Shown one piece after another: positions 8,068 to 17,838 of a DNA stretch of 37,670 nucleotides. The stretch comes from an uncultured Acinetobacter sp. (GTDB taxonomy: Bacteria; Pseudomonadota; Gammaproteobacteria; Pseudomonadales; Moraxellaceae), in contig NZ_CALUDM010000016.1 in NCBI RefSeq assembly GCF_943914805.1, positions 1 to 37,670 on the forward strand, in the 5' to 3' direction. The first letter of the stretch is position 1; the number at the start of each line of letters is the position of its first letter. The notes beneath the pieces were generated by a model, which saw only the letters and a list, made by a program, of their open reading frames with translations, did no database searches and was not told the DNA's origin. The translations under genes and the position numbers were made by a program.

Positions 8068-8172
8068 TTAATGATGTGCCCCACATTTACGACATTCCTT
8101 AATAACAATGTTCTGCCCAATCTCATATTCATAGCTATGAATACACAATAGCTTTCTGATTTTGCTCAACAT
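8068..8172 (-). CDS. 34-residue Cys/His mini-protein, putative zinc binder
   Basis: A very short ORF with an excellent ribosome binding site: AGGAG, then a 7-base spacer, then ATG at 8172. The product begins MLSKIRKLLCIHSYEYE and ends KECRKCGAHH. Cys10, His12, Cys27, Cys30 and His33 form a CxH...CxxCxxH pattern like a minimal zinc ribbon. Small proteins starting with a basic helix plus CxH and ending in CxxCG occur in phages and bacterial genomes; I cannot name this one. It lies in an otherwise empty 674-bp gap. The strong ribosome binding site and the motif, not the length, are the reasons to call it. Confidence 0.65.
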   Translation of the reverse strand: MLSKIRKLLCIHSYEYEIGQNIVIKECRKCGAHH

Positions 8173-8431
8173 TTCAAAACTCCTTTTTACTATTCCTACT
8201 TGTTTTATTTATTCCTACCACTATAAAGAAAGCCTAATTAGACTTTTAAATATAATTATCACAATTTTTCATAAGTTGAAATATATTTTCTTACATCTTT
8301 AGTCGTAGATAGATTGAATGATTCATAACAGAATTTTAAAGCTTGATTTTCAAATCGTGATAATTCATTAAATTATTGGTTTTATTGCTGAAAATTACAT
8401 TTTTTATATTAAAAAATTGTTGTTTTTAAGC

Positions 8432-8444
8432 TTGATTTAATCAA
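8432..8444. promoter_or_regulatory. Inverted repeat upstream of the acyl-CoA synthetase
   Basis: TTGATT-T-AATCAA is a 6-1-6 palindrome about 105 bp before the acyl-CoA synthetase start. It contains a possible -35 (TTGATT), with a weak TAGGAT at 8454-8459. It could be a repressor site; no regulator gene lies next to it. Confidence 0.25.
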
Positions 8445-8549
8445 ACTTTTATATAGGATGAAATGATAGCTTTTTCTACTAATAATCTTTTTAACTAGAA
8501 AGCTTTAGCACAATTTAAACATATCCATAAGATTATAAAGGAATTTTCT

Positions 8550-10178
8550 ATGCAAGGAAGAATGATGCATCAACAGCTCCTGATCAGTAGCATGATTGAA
8601 CATGCTGCTCGTTATCATGGAGACACCGCCATTATTTCTAAAAATACGGATGGTACAATTACCAAAACAGATTGGACACATGTTGCTGAAAACTCAAAAC
8701 GGTTTGCCAATGCATTGAATGCTTTAGGCCTTGAACAAGGTGATCGTGTTGCAACAATTGCATGGAATAATCATCGACACTTAGAATCTTGGTATGCCAT
8801 TTCAGGCAGTGGTTTAGTTTGTCATACCATCAACCCTCGCCTATTTCCTGAACAACTTATTTTTATTATCAATGATGCACAAGATCGTGTTGTATTATTT
8901 GATAAGACTTTTTTACCCTTAATTCGTGCGGTCAAAGCCCATACACCAACGGTTGAGCATTTCGTTTATTTAGGTGCTTTCGACCAAGAAGTTGCTGACG
9001 CTGTGCCTGATGTTAAATTCTATGACGTTCTTATTGCAGAACATTCTGTGCAATACGAATGGCCTGAGTTTGATGAAAATACAGCCAGCTCACTGTGTTA
9101 TACCTCAGGAACAACAGGTAATCCAAAAGGTGCTTTATACAGCCACCGCTCAACTGTTTTACATACCTATGCAATCTGCTTACCAGATTCATTAAATTTG
9201 TCTGCAAATGACATCATGCTCCCTGTTGTACCTATGTTCCATGTGAATGCATGGGGAACACCGTATGCAGCAGCAATGGTTGGTTGTACTTTTGTATTGC
9301 CTGGTCCAGGTTTAGATGGCCCAAGTTTAGTCCAAATGATTGATGAATATAAAGTCAGTATCGCACTTGGTGTACCGACCATTTGGCAGGGATTACTTGC
9401 TGCAGCGAAACAAACTGGAAGCACATTAGTCAGCCTTAAACGTAATGTTGTCGGTGGTTCAGCTTGCCCACCTGCAATGATGAGAGCTTTTAGAGATATC
9501 TATAATTGCGAAACCATCCATGCTTGGGGCATGACTGAAATGAGCCCTTTAGGCACAGGAAATCAACTCAAAGCTAAACATTTACAACTTTCTGCAGAAG
9601 AACAGTTTAAAGTCCGTCTTTCACAAGGTCGCCCACCTTTTGGTGTAGATTTACGTATTACCGATGAAGAAAATGGTACACATGAAGTTAGCCGTGATGG
9701 TCATACCACAGGTAATTTACAAGTAAGAGGTCACTGGATCATCGAGTCTTATTATGGCAAATCTGAAAATGCTTTAACTTCAGACGGCTGGTTTGATACA
9801 GGTGATATTGCATCGATTAATGAAGATGGTTATCTCTTGTTAAGTGACCGTGCTAAAGATTTAATCAAATCTGGTGGTGAATGGATTTCTTCAGTAGAAC
9901 TAGAAAATATAGCCATGAGCCATCCTGAAATTGCGATGGCAGCAGTGATTGCTGCTGATCACCCTAAATGGGATGAACGACCTGTGGTTATTGCAATTAA
10001 ACAACAAGGTGCTGCAATTACCGAACAAGATTTATTAGACTACTATGAAGATAAAATTGCGAAATGGCAGATTCCAAATAGAGTTATTTTTGTAGAATCC
10101 ATTCCTTTAACTGGTACAGGGAAAATGCTGAAACGTGATTTACGTGAACAATATGGAAAAATATTGTTAACTGAATAA
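8550..10178 (+). CDS. AMP-forming acyl-CoA synthetase (fatty-acid CoA ligase)
   Basis: Activates a fatty or other carboxylic acid to its CoA thioester through an acyl-adenylate. 542 residues is usual for medium- or long-chain ligases of the ANL superfamily. Motifs in order are the P-loop YTSGTTGNPKGALYSH near residues 183-198, the aromatic WGMTEMSP block near 328-335, DGWFDTGDIASINEDGYLLLSDRAKD near 413-438, the hinge and SGGEWIS, and the C-terminal catalytic Lys in PLTGTGKMLKRDLRE. Start at 8550 has AAAGGAA upstream; an ATG five codons further in is an alternative. Monocistronic, with a strong hairpin terminator. Substrate chain length cannot be fixed from sequence. Confidence 0.92.
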   Translation: MQGRMMHQQLLISSMIEHAARYHGDTAIISKNTDGTITKTDWTHVAENSKRFANALNALGLEQGDRVATIAWNNHRHLESWYAISGSGLVCHTINPRLFPEQLIFIINDAQDRVVLFDKTFLPLIRAVKAHTPTVEHFVYLGAFDQEVADAVPDVKFYDVLIAEHSVQYEWPEFDENTASSLCYTSGTTGNPKGALYSHRSTVLHTYAICLPDSLNLSANDIMLPVVPMFHVNAWGTPYAAAMVGCTFVLPGPGLDGPSLVQMIDEYKVSIALGVPTIWQGLLAAAKQTGSTLVSLKRNVVGGSACPPAMMRAFRDIYNCETIHAWGMTEMSPLGTGNQLKAKHLQLSAEEQFKVRLSQGRPPFGVDLRITDEENGTHEVSRDGHTTGNLQVRGHWIIESYYGKSENALTSDGWFDTGDIASINEDGYLLLSDRAKDLIKSGGEWISSVELENIAMSHPEIAMAAVIAADHPKWDERPVVIAIKQQGAAITEQDLLDYYEDKIAKWQIPNRVIFVESIPLTGTGKMLKRDLREQYGKILLTE

Positions 10179-10201
10179 GCTGATCATTTAAATCCCCACA
10201 A

Positions 10202-10236
10202 AAAAAGCCTTTTAATACTGAATTAAAAGGCTTTTT
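10202..10236 (+). terminator. Strong rho-independent terminator
   Basis: A 15-bp stem, AAAAAGCCTTTTAAT with ATTAAAAGGCTTTTT, has a 5-base loop and T-runs in both directions. It lies 23 bases after the acyl-CoA synthetase stop and may also act bidirectionally for the convergent tamB. Confidence 0.88.
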
Positions 10237-10254
10237 CATTTTTAATAGATTAAC

Positions 10255-10274
10255 AGCGCTTATTGCTAAGCGCT
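10255..10274 (-). terminator. Short GC-rich hairpin downstream of tamB
   Basis: AGCGCTTA-TTGC-TAAGCGCT is a perfect 8-bp stem with a 4-base loop, 35 bases after the tamB stop on its strand. No clean U-tract follows on the minus strand, so it may stabilise the 3' end rather than terminate. Confidence 0.4.
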
Positions 10275-10309
10275 TAAAACCAGCAATGCGCTTAGAGTCT
10301 GCAATACTC

Positions 10310-13300
10310 TTAGTATCTCCAGTGATAGAACAAATCGATTGCTTTTTCTAAAGACTGACTTGCTTCTAAATATAAACGCTTATTCATTTGATAACGTAAG
10401 GTCAGTTTATTCACCGGTGTAAATACTCCCACGCCATAACGAATATATAAGTCAGGTGTAATATAGCCGGTTAAGCTAACTTGCGTATCATCACCTGTAC
10501 CTTGAGCATCAAAGGCTAAACCACTCAAACCAAAAGTACGACCAATCTGATTGGTGAATGCTCGCGTCCCACCTAGGCCTAAGCTGATCCCTGCTGCGGC
10601 AATAGTGTTATTTACATCGGATTTGAACCCTTGTTCATTACTTAAACCACTTGAACCTTCATTGATTCGCCCAGTGATTAAAGCATTCATTGCTTCTTGA
10701 TCAGATAATCCTGCATCGTTATACACTTGAATATTTGGACTGGTTGCAGTACCCGTGATACGGACACCGACAATACTGCCTGAAATACTCTTATTGGTAT
10801 CGATATCTAAGGTCGGATTTGCCAATGGTCCATTAAAACGTGCAATGGCACGGTTCAAATCTAAACGCTGACCATAAGCTTCGATGGTCACTTTTTGGCT
10901 CACACCAATTGCACCATTGGCACGCATTGCTGTTTCCAAACCACGTTGTGTGAGATATAAGCGACCGACCAAAGGAATACGACTATTAAAGCCTTCGAAA
11001 ATGACTTTATCACCGAGATTCACTGAAACATCTGCACGAATATCCCAAGGTTTAGCGGCACGTAAAATAGCGAGCTGATTCTCACCTTCTTTGACAATCC
11101 GAACATCTGGTGAAACGTTAACCACTGTCGCACTGCTTTCTGGCATCGAAATAAGTGCACGTGGTACATCAACTTTACCATTCACCGTAATACGCTTACT
11201 CATTGGCAAAGCATCGACTTCAATATCAGTATCCACAACCGCTGTAATCAAAGGTGCTTGGCGAATAAGTAATTTTTCCCCATTTAATTTCAATTGCACA
11301 CGAAGATCATTTTTCCAATCAATACTACCATTGATTTTGCCCACGCCACGTCCGCTATTAAATGCACCATTGATCGTTACAACATCTTGACGAATTGAAG
11401 AATAAATTTGCACATTCGTTAAATTAACAGGCAGTGAAATCATACTGATTTCACCATTCTTTAAACGCATCTCACCATCAAATAGTGGCTGAGTTAAAGT
11501 CCCATTGATTTTACCTGCAAGTGATAATGTCCCATCTAATTTCCGAACATCAGCAATAAAAGGTTTTAGGATTTGTAGTTGAACTTCATTAAAGGCAACT
11601 TCACCACGCATTGGTTTAGAATCAACATAAGGATTGACGATTACACTCGCATAACCTGTACCAATATTCGGTGCTTTTAAATCGACACGTAGCAACAAAC
11701 CATCTGGGATACTTTTAGCAATGATACTTGCTTCGTCATAATTCATTGATGTTGAAATATCTTCTGGATCTTCAGCAGCAATACCAATTTGACCATTACG
11801 TGTGACTAATTTTGCATCTAACTTAGGCTTCGCACCTTGTGTCCATGATGCTTTAGCATAACCATTCAATTTACCTGTAAGTGCCAAACCTTGAGGCATA
11901 AATGCAGCAAAATCGTTTAAATCTAAATTTTCAGTTAAGAATGAAACATTTCCACTTTTTTGACTAACTCGTATCGGCTGATCAAAACACAACTGGCTTT
12001 GCTGACTTTGCCAACAGTGCTGTCCAACATACAACTCTGCTTTAGAAGATGAATAAATGACAGGTGCATTTTTTTGCTGAATTAAATGCGCACGAACTGA
12101 GTCAAACTCACCTTTTTGAACTTGTCCTAACCAATCATTTTGCGCATTAAAACCACCAGCCAATTGCATATAGAATTTTGAATAATAGTTCCAACCCTGC
12201 AATTGTAATAAATGAGCTTTGCGTGTTCCTGACAGAGTAATAGCAGCATGTTGGATTTCACGATTACCGCTACGCAATGTATCTAGTTGTGCCACCATTT
12301 TAGAAGGTGTCACATCAGAAGTGGGCAACTCACCTTTTAAGCTGAGCTTTTTAATACTGATGTCATTCAAACTAAAGCGATCAACCACTAAATTTGCCGT
12401 TGCACTTAAACGTGGTTGTACTTGTAAATTCAGATAACCGTATGCTGTGCCACGTAAACCTGGATAGAGCTCATACAAGGCAGGTGCATTCACTTTTAAT
12501 CGAAGATTTTGTGCATTTCCAGTGGCTTGTACTTGGTTATTCGCATAGGACAGGAATAAGTTATTCGCTTCAAACTGCTGAGGAATAAAACCTTTTTGAT
12601 CAGAATTGAGCATGATGGCTAAATTACCACGACCACGCAAAGGTTTATTATTGATCATTCCAGCAACATTCAATTGTTGAATACTAATTCGCTTCTGCTT
12701 ATCTGACCAATTCCCTTGAGTTTTAACATTACCCGAAACTTCACCACGTACCGAAGATACGAAGTATTGCGGTTTAAAACGAATCAATGATGTATTGATA
12801 TCCCAACTTATCGCATTACCGACATGTACTTGCCCACTGGCAAATATTTTTCCCGCGATGCCATCATGCTGTAGTTCTGCAATTTTGATCAATTCTGGCG
12901 TACCAGAAACACGTAGTTTTAATAAGCCACTACCTTGTTTCAATTGAGCTGCATTGAGCGCACCGTCATAATTCACAGCAAAGCCTTTAAACGCACCACC
13001 TGCTTTTGGATCAGCAAAAATAATCGCAGCACTACTTTTCCCAGTCAATTGAATCGTTTCAGGATTAGCTTGATTGGCAATTCTTCCTGTTAAATTAACG
13101 CTATCAAAAGAAATGAGCTGTTGATTCGGCTTAGCAAAGCCATTGGCTTTAACTTGGCCATTTAACAAATCAACAGGTGCAGCGACAATAACAGATTGCG
13201 GATTAAAATCTTTGGCATTTAATAATGCACTCCACTTTAATTGACGCTTTTCAGTTGGCAATTCAATCACGGCATTGCCTGAAAGATTGCCCTGATCTGC

Positions 13301-14845
13301 TAAATAATTAAAGGCAGGAATGTGTAAATCATTCCCTTTTAAATCCAGCTGTGCGTTATATTTACCTGCTGGCAACGTGCCTTTTTCATTTTTTCGAACA
13401 ACTGTAGCAACATGAATATTTTGCTGGCCTTCCAACAATGCCAAATTGACTTGACCTTGTTCACTGCTCAGCCATCCAACATAAGGCACTGCCCGGTCTA
13501 TATTTTTCCAGTCCACTCCCAGTTGCATCGGTTCAGGTTTTGTACTCTTTTGTTCTGCCTGATCTAATTTTACATTCCACGTTTCATACTTATCAAAAGC
13601 AACATTTGCGGTTAAATGCATGCCTTGTTTTAACGCACCAATAGAACCGATATTGGCATCTAATGACGGCGGTAAAAAATCTTGAATCACTTGTGGAATC
13701 AGTTTGTCTTTTGGATTAATTCGATCTAAACGACCTTTAATATCCCAATGAACATGATCTTGCCAACTCACCAGACCCGCAGCATTTACTGCACCACCCA
13801 TCAATTGACCATTCACATTATTAATATTCAATTGATTGATTAAGTCAGTATGAGCCAAAGCCGTATATTGACCCTGTGGAATATTTTTGCCACTAATATC
13901 GGTATTGATATCTAAGTTTAAACCTTTGATATCCCCTTGGAATTTTGCAATACCATTTTTAGATAAAAGCTCTTGCTCTAATAACAGAGGCCAATGGTAA
14001 TTTTTAAGATTTAATGCACCACTCATTGGTACTTCTGGACGCATTGGATGTAACACTGCCCATCCTGTTAACATATCAGGGGTTTTGGTCGCAACGCCTG
14101 CCTTAATCGTATCTAAAGAACCACGAGCTTGCACATAAATATCATTAATATTTAAGCTTTTTAAGGAAGGTAAACGCAGAACGCCTTGTGCATTTAAAGG
14201 ATATTTACCTTTAAAATCCATGTTCCCTTTGGCATTTTTAACAGATAAATAGCCCATGTCCATGCTGGTATTTTCAAATTTTAGTTCTGTTCCAGACCAA
14301 AGCGCTGTTTCTAAATGTACATCATTAAAATCAACTTTGGCAGCATGGGTTTGAATCTGTAAATGATCAACGTCAGCTTCATCTACACGTAGAATAAAAG
14401 GGAGTTTAATTTCACTAAATTTAAATGGTTCACTACTCGGAGGTAATTTCGTAATAATTCTTAAATTATTCACATCAGCATGGCTTAGATGAATTTCTTT
14501 ATCAAAAATGGCTCTCCAGCCTAAAGAAACATTAGCCCGATCTATTTTGATATCAACAGGTTTAAGCGTCACAATAATATTTTTGAGAATAATCCCCTGT
14601 AAAAGATTTCCGCCTTCATATTGATAATGGATAATTTTTTGACTTGCAGCTACACGATCAAGTAAGAACTTACTGCCCTTATCTGTACTAAACATCACAG
14701 CCAATGCAGCAACCAATAAAACAATGATCAAAAACACCGACAAAAGAATATTACGCAATAAATTACGTTTCTTAGGTGTTTGCTCAGGCTCTAATTGATT
14801 ACTCTGTTGTTCATTTTGAACATCTTGATGTTCTGCATCAGTCAT
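10310..14845 (-). CDS. tamB: Translocation and assembly module subunit TamB
   Basis: A large periplasm-spanning AsmA-like protein that works with the outer-membrane protein TamA in envelope protein assembly and is implicated in moving phospholipid to the outer membrane. 1511 residues, a little longer than the 1259 of E. coli. One N-terminal anchor helix (about residues 30-51) follows a polar cytosolic tail. Then comes a very long repetitive beta-rich region without Cys except one pair (QHCWQSQQSQLCFDQP, mid-protein), and the C-terminal DUF490/TamB domain with ITPDLYIRYGVGVF and the terminal LFYHWRY aromatic end. It lies 93 bp after tamA on the same strand, as usual. No frameshift seen. Confidence 0.95.
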   Translation of the reverse strand: MTDAEHQDVQNEQQSNQLEPEQTPKKRNLLRNILLSVFLIIVLLVAALAVMFSTDKGSKFLLDRVAASQKIIHYQYEGGNLLQGIILKNIIVTLKPVDIKIDRANVSLGWRAIFDKEIHLSHADVNNLRIITKLPPSSEPFKFSEIKLPFILRVDEADVDHLQIQTHAAKVDFNDVHLETALWSGTELKFENTSMDMGYLSVKNAKGNMDFKGKYPLNAQGVLRLPSLKSLNINDIYVQARGSLDTIKAGVATKTPDMLTGWAVLHPMRPEVPMSGALNLKNYHWPLLLEQELLSKNGIAKFQGDIKGLNLDINTDISGKNIPQGQYTALAHTDLINQLNINNVNGQLMGGAVNAAGLVSWQDHVHWDIKGRLDRINPKDKLIPQVIQDFLPPSLDANIGSIGALKQGMHLTANVAFDKYETWNVKLDQAEQKSTKPEPMQLGVDWKNIDRAVPYVGWLSSEQGQVNLALLEGQQNIHVATVVRKNEKGTLPAGKYNAQLDLKGNDLHIPAFNYLADQGNLSGNAVIELPTEKRQLKWSALLNAKDFNPQSVIVAAPVDLLNGQVKANGFAKPNQQLISFDSVNLTGRIANQANPETIQLTGKSSAAIIFADPKAGGAFKGFAVNYDGALNAAQLKQGSGLLKLRVSGTPELIKIAELQHDGIAGKIFASGQVHVGNAISWDINTSLIRFKPQYFVSSVRGEVSGNVKTQGNWSDKQKRISIQQLNVAGMINNKPLRGRGNLAIMLNSDQKGFIPQQFEANNLFLSYANNQVQATGNAQNLRLKVNAPALYELYPGLRGTAYGYLNLQVQPRLSATANLVVDRFSLNDISIKKLSLKGELPTSDVTPSKMVAQLDTLRSGNREIQHAAITLSGTRKAHLLQLQGWNYYSKFYMQLAGGFNAQNDWLGQVQKGEFDSVRAHLIQQKNAPVIYSSSKAELYVGQHCWQSQQSQLCFDQPIRVSQKSGNVSFLTENLDLNDFAAFMPQGLALTGKLNGYAKASWTQGAKPKLDAKLVTRNGQIGIAAEDPEDISTSMNYDEASIIAKSIPDGLLLRVDLKAPNIGTGYASVIVNPYVDSKPMRGEVAFNEVQLQILKPFIADVRKLDGTLSLAGKINGTLTQPLFDGEMRLKNGEISMISLPVNLTNVQIYSSIRQDVVTINGAFNSGRGVGKINGSIDWKNDLRVQLKLNGEKLLIRQAPLITAVVDTDIEVDALPMSKRITVNGKVDVPRALISMPESSATVVNVSPDVRIVKEGENQLAILRAAKPWDIRADVSVNLGDKVIFEGFNSRIPLVGRLYLTQRGLETAMRANGAIGVSQKVTIEAYGQRLDLNRAIARFNGPLANPTLDIDTNKSISGSIVGVRITGTATSPNIQVYNDAGLSDQEAMNALITGRINEGSSGLSNEQGFKSDVNNTIAAAGISLGLGGTRAFTNQIGRTFGLSGLAFDAQGTGDDTQVSLTGYITPDLYIRYGVGVFTPVNKLTLRYQMNKRLYLEASQSLEKAIDLFYHWRY

Positions 14846-14938
14846 ATTATTTCCAAACTTCTCACTGATTTTTAGTCATTCAATTTATTTTAGGGTTTGC
14901 GTTATAGATTACCCACAACCCCTGAATATTGTTGAATA

Positions 14939-17662
14939 TTAAAGTTGCGATCCAATATAGAAATGCAATCGAATCGGATGATCAGGATCAGATATCCCTG
15001 AAGCTAAGTCCAATCGAATTGGACCAATTGGGGATTTCCAACGAATTCCGACACCTAAACTATATTCTGTATCATTACTAAAGCTTTTATCATAGGCATT
15101 CCCCACGTCACTGAATATTGCAGCACGCCAGCCTTCTTTAAACTGATAATTGTATTCTAATGATCCAACGGCTAAGCCTTGTCCCCCAACTTTATAGCCA
15201 TATTCTTCAGGAGAAAGGCTTTTATAATCAAAACCTCTCAGGCTTTGATCACCACCTGCAAAGAATCTTAAATTATAAGGAACGTCTTGGAAGTCTTTTG
15301 CAAAAATATAACCAAGATCTAGGCCACCGACAAATTGGTGATTATCATTTTTCCCCAATGAATATAGCGCTTTCCATGTCGCATTGACGATCGCCATATC
15401 GGTATCTGTGAGTAAAGATTCACTTCCCATTTGGATTTTATAAGACTGTTTAAAACCGCGTGTTGGATTTACTCGGTTATCGCTATCCGTCTTTGTGGCT
15501 TCATATCCAAATAGCAATGATTGTTGCTCTGCATTTGAACCAGGGATTAGAAAAGCGTCTGGAATATCATCAATATCATCCACTTCACCTGTTTGATTGA
15601 GTCGGTCTAAACGGTAACGTACACCAAAAATATGCTGCCATTCTTTACGTGAACCTTTGATAATACGGTCTACACCCGCAACTGCAGATTCAATACTAAG
15701 ATCTAAATCATTACCAATGCCACCACGATCTTCACGCTCATAACCCGCAACTAAACTGATATAGTCGTTCAGCGGATGTTTATACGGAATATTATAGCGT
15801 GTATCAAAAGACTGACGGATTTGTGATAATTCAAAGTTGGCATCAAAAGAATGACCTAAATGGTTCACAATGGCACGACGATACTGACTACGCAAACGAA
15901 CACCTGTATCCGTTCCAAAACCAATACCTGTTTCTAAACTGTTTAAACGATCTGCATTTAAAGTCACAATTACAGGAATAATCTTTTCTTCACGCGCTTT
16001 GTCTTTAAGCAAATCTTCTTCCGATTCTTTTTCTTTTTGTTGTACTTGTAACTGTTTTACATTCGGATTTACTTCATCTTTTTGAGTACCTGCGAATTGA
16101 TTTTCATCCACAACATTCTGTGTCACTTCTTTATTCGATTGCTTGGCTTGTTCAGTTTCTGTTTTCTCTGCAAATGAGGCAGCAGCTATCTTTTCTTGAT
16201 CGACCAATGCTTGCAGATCCGCAGGCAACTCTAAAGGTTTGACAATTGGGTCAGGTTTAATGGCATCAACTAAAGTATAGTTAAAATAACGTGAGTTGGT
16301 TAAATTATTCGCCAAACCATTGACACGCCATGCAGTATAATCCGCACCCTCTTTCCACGGCGCCATTGTTTCAAGAATTTTTAAATCAATCGGTAGTGGC
16401 TTAGAAGGATCACTCATTCTAAATTCCACATGACCTAATTTATAGCGCTCACCTGTCTCATATTTTAAATTGATCTTAGCTTTATTTTGCGGTTGCTCAA
16501 CTTTAACATCATGTAAACGCCAATAGCTGTCAAAAAAGCCATTATTACTTGCTGCATCAACAATACGTGTTTTGGTGGTTTCATATAAACCATGATTGAG
16601 AATATCCCCAACGTCTAAATCAGGTAAAACACGTATTACTTGGAATTGAGCAAGGTTTGCTCCAGGTCCACTTCCTTCTATATTTTGTTCTTCGATAATA
16701 ACGGGTTGATTCGGAACAACACTGACTTTTAAATGCTTATCATCTATTCTCGAAAATTTAAATTGGGCATTGTAATACCCTACAGCCTGAGCAGCTTGCA
16801 CAGTGAGCGTTCTTAACTGGGGAACAGAGCCATTAAAATCTAAAAAAGCTTCTTGAGTAAAAGAAGATAATTTCGCTTTAATATTATCATTAAGAATTTT
16901 AGGCGCACCTTCAACTGTCACCATAATTTTTGGAATGGTTGCGACATTACTTTGCGGTTTAATGACTTTATTAATTAGGCCTTTGAAAAAACCGACATTT
17001 TCTTCATCCTTTTTTTCACTCAGCGTTGGATCAACTAAAGTTTTTGCAGCATCATTTCTTTCTACAGAAATTTCACTATCTGCCCGAATCGTCTGTATGA
17101 GTTGATCCACATTCACTGGTGCTTGGGTAATTTCAGACACTTCTTGCTGTGTTGCATCACTCACCATCACTTCAGGCGCTTTTGTTACACCATTTCTAAA
17201 ATCAAGTGCTTCTTTTTTTGCTTCTTCTGCAATTTGAAAAATTTCATTTGTCAAAGACTGATCAACAGGAGCAATTGTTAAATCCTCAAGATCATCAAAT
17301 TGAATCGGTTTAAAATCATCTTGAACACCCACGTTTTTCTCTTGTTGCTCAAGCATGGTTAAACTATCAACCGAGGTTGCTGCCTTACTTTGCTCTATTT
17401 TGTCATCAATTTGGTCTATTTTCTCATTGGGTAGACCTTGTTGCTTTGCAGCTGATTCTAGTTGTTCTTGAGTATTGGTAATCTCAGTCGGTTGATTTTC
17501 TTGCTTTTGATTGTCTGAAGTTTGCTCAGCGTAACTTACGGGTACAGCAAAAATACTTAAAAAAACACTTGCACATAACAGTTTATTGATATGATAACTA
17601 TCAAAGTGAAGATGCATACAATGTGCAAGAACAGATTTTTTAAATTTAATTTTTGCTGGCAT
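14939..17662 (-). CDS. tamA: Omp85-family outer-membrane protein TamA
   Basis: The outer-membrane partner of TamB. A signal peptide is present (cleavage after VSYA, residue 45); Met16 is an alternative start giving a more normal signal, but AGAG before 17662 supports the first ATG. Three POTRA domains occupy about residues 245-570. The 16-strand barrel follows, with ETGIGFGTDTG at its start, the Omp85 lid-loop motif SLRGFDY and the C-terminal sequence ending HFYIGSQL. At 907 residues it is far longer than E. coli TamA (577). The excess is a Glu/Gln-rich extension at 46-245 and a charged insertion at about 471-561 inside the third POTRA. The barrel and POTRA parts look normal. Confidence 0.93.
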   Translation of the reverse strand: MPAKIKFKKSVLAHCMHLHFDSYHINKLLCASVFLSIFAVPVSYAEQTSDNQKQENQPTEITNTQEQLESAAKQQGLPNEKIDQIDDKIEQSKAATSVDSLTMLEQQEKNVGVQDDFKPIQFDDLEDLTIAPVDQSLTNEIFQIAEEAKKEALDFRNGVTKAPEVMVSDATQQEVSEITQAPVNVDQLIQTIRADSEISVERNDAAKTLVDPTLSEKKDEENVGFFKGLINKVIKPQSNVATIPKIMVTVEGAPKILNDNIKAKLSSFTQEAFLDFNGSVPQLRTLTVQAAQAVGYYNAQFKFSRIDDKHLKVSVVPNQPVIIEEQNIEGSGPGANLAQFQVIRVLPDLDVGDILNHGLYETTKTRIVDAASNNGFFDSYWRLHDVKVEQPQNKAKINLKYETGERYKLGHVEFRMSDPSKPLPIDLKILETMAPWKEGADYTAWRVNGLANNLTNSRYFNYTLVDAIKPDPIVKPLELPADLQALVDQEKIAAASFAEKTETEQAKQSNKEVTQNVVDENQFAGTQKDEVNPNVKQLQVQQKEKESEEDLLKDKAREEKIIPVIVTLNADRLNSLETGIGFGTDTGVRLRSQYRRAIVNHLGHSFDANFELSQIRQSFDTRYNIPYKHPLNDYISLVAGYEREDRGGIGNDLDLSIESAVAGVDRIIKGSRKEWQHIFGVRYRLDRLNQTGEVDDIDDIPDAFLIPGSNAEQQSLLFGYEATKTDSDNRVNPTRGFKQSYKIQMGSESLLTDTDMAIVNATWKALYSLGKNDNHQFVGGLDLGYIFAKDFQDVPYNLRFFAGGDQSLRGFDYKSLSPEEYGYKVGGQGLAVGSLEYNYQFKEGWRAAIFSDVGNAYDKSFSNDTEYSLGVGIRWKSPIGPIRLDLASGISDPDHPIRLHFYIGSQL

Positions 17663-17838
17663 ACCAAGCTCTAATTATCAAATATATTAAATGAAATTTA
17701 CACTGAACAATGTATATTTCTGACACTCAAAAACAATTGGTTTTAAACATGATTTAAGGTTAAAACATGATACATGATTTTGTATGATAGTTACTATTTC
17801 ACCACATTTTTCATATATAACTAAATGAAGCATCTACA

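Larger units (their letters stand above)
7876..8549. other. 674-bp AT-rich region with one small gene
   Basis: Apart from the 34-codon gene at 8068-8172 and the palindrome at 8432-8444, I see no coding or RNA feature here. The part from 8190 to 8549 is very AT-rich and probably holds the promoters of the small gene and of the acyl-CoA synthetase. Confidence 0.5.

Noticed and set aside
10884..12588. Several plus-strand ORFs of 64-99 codons opposite tamB.
   Set aside because: They are antisense shadows of a clear TamB coding sequence, without ribosome binding sites or recognisable products.
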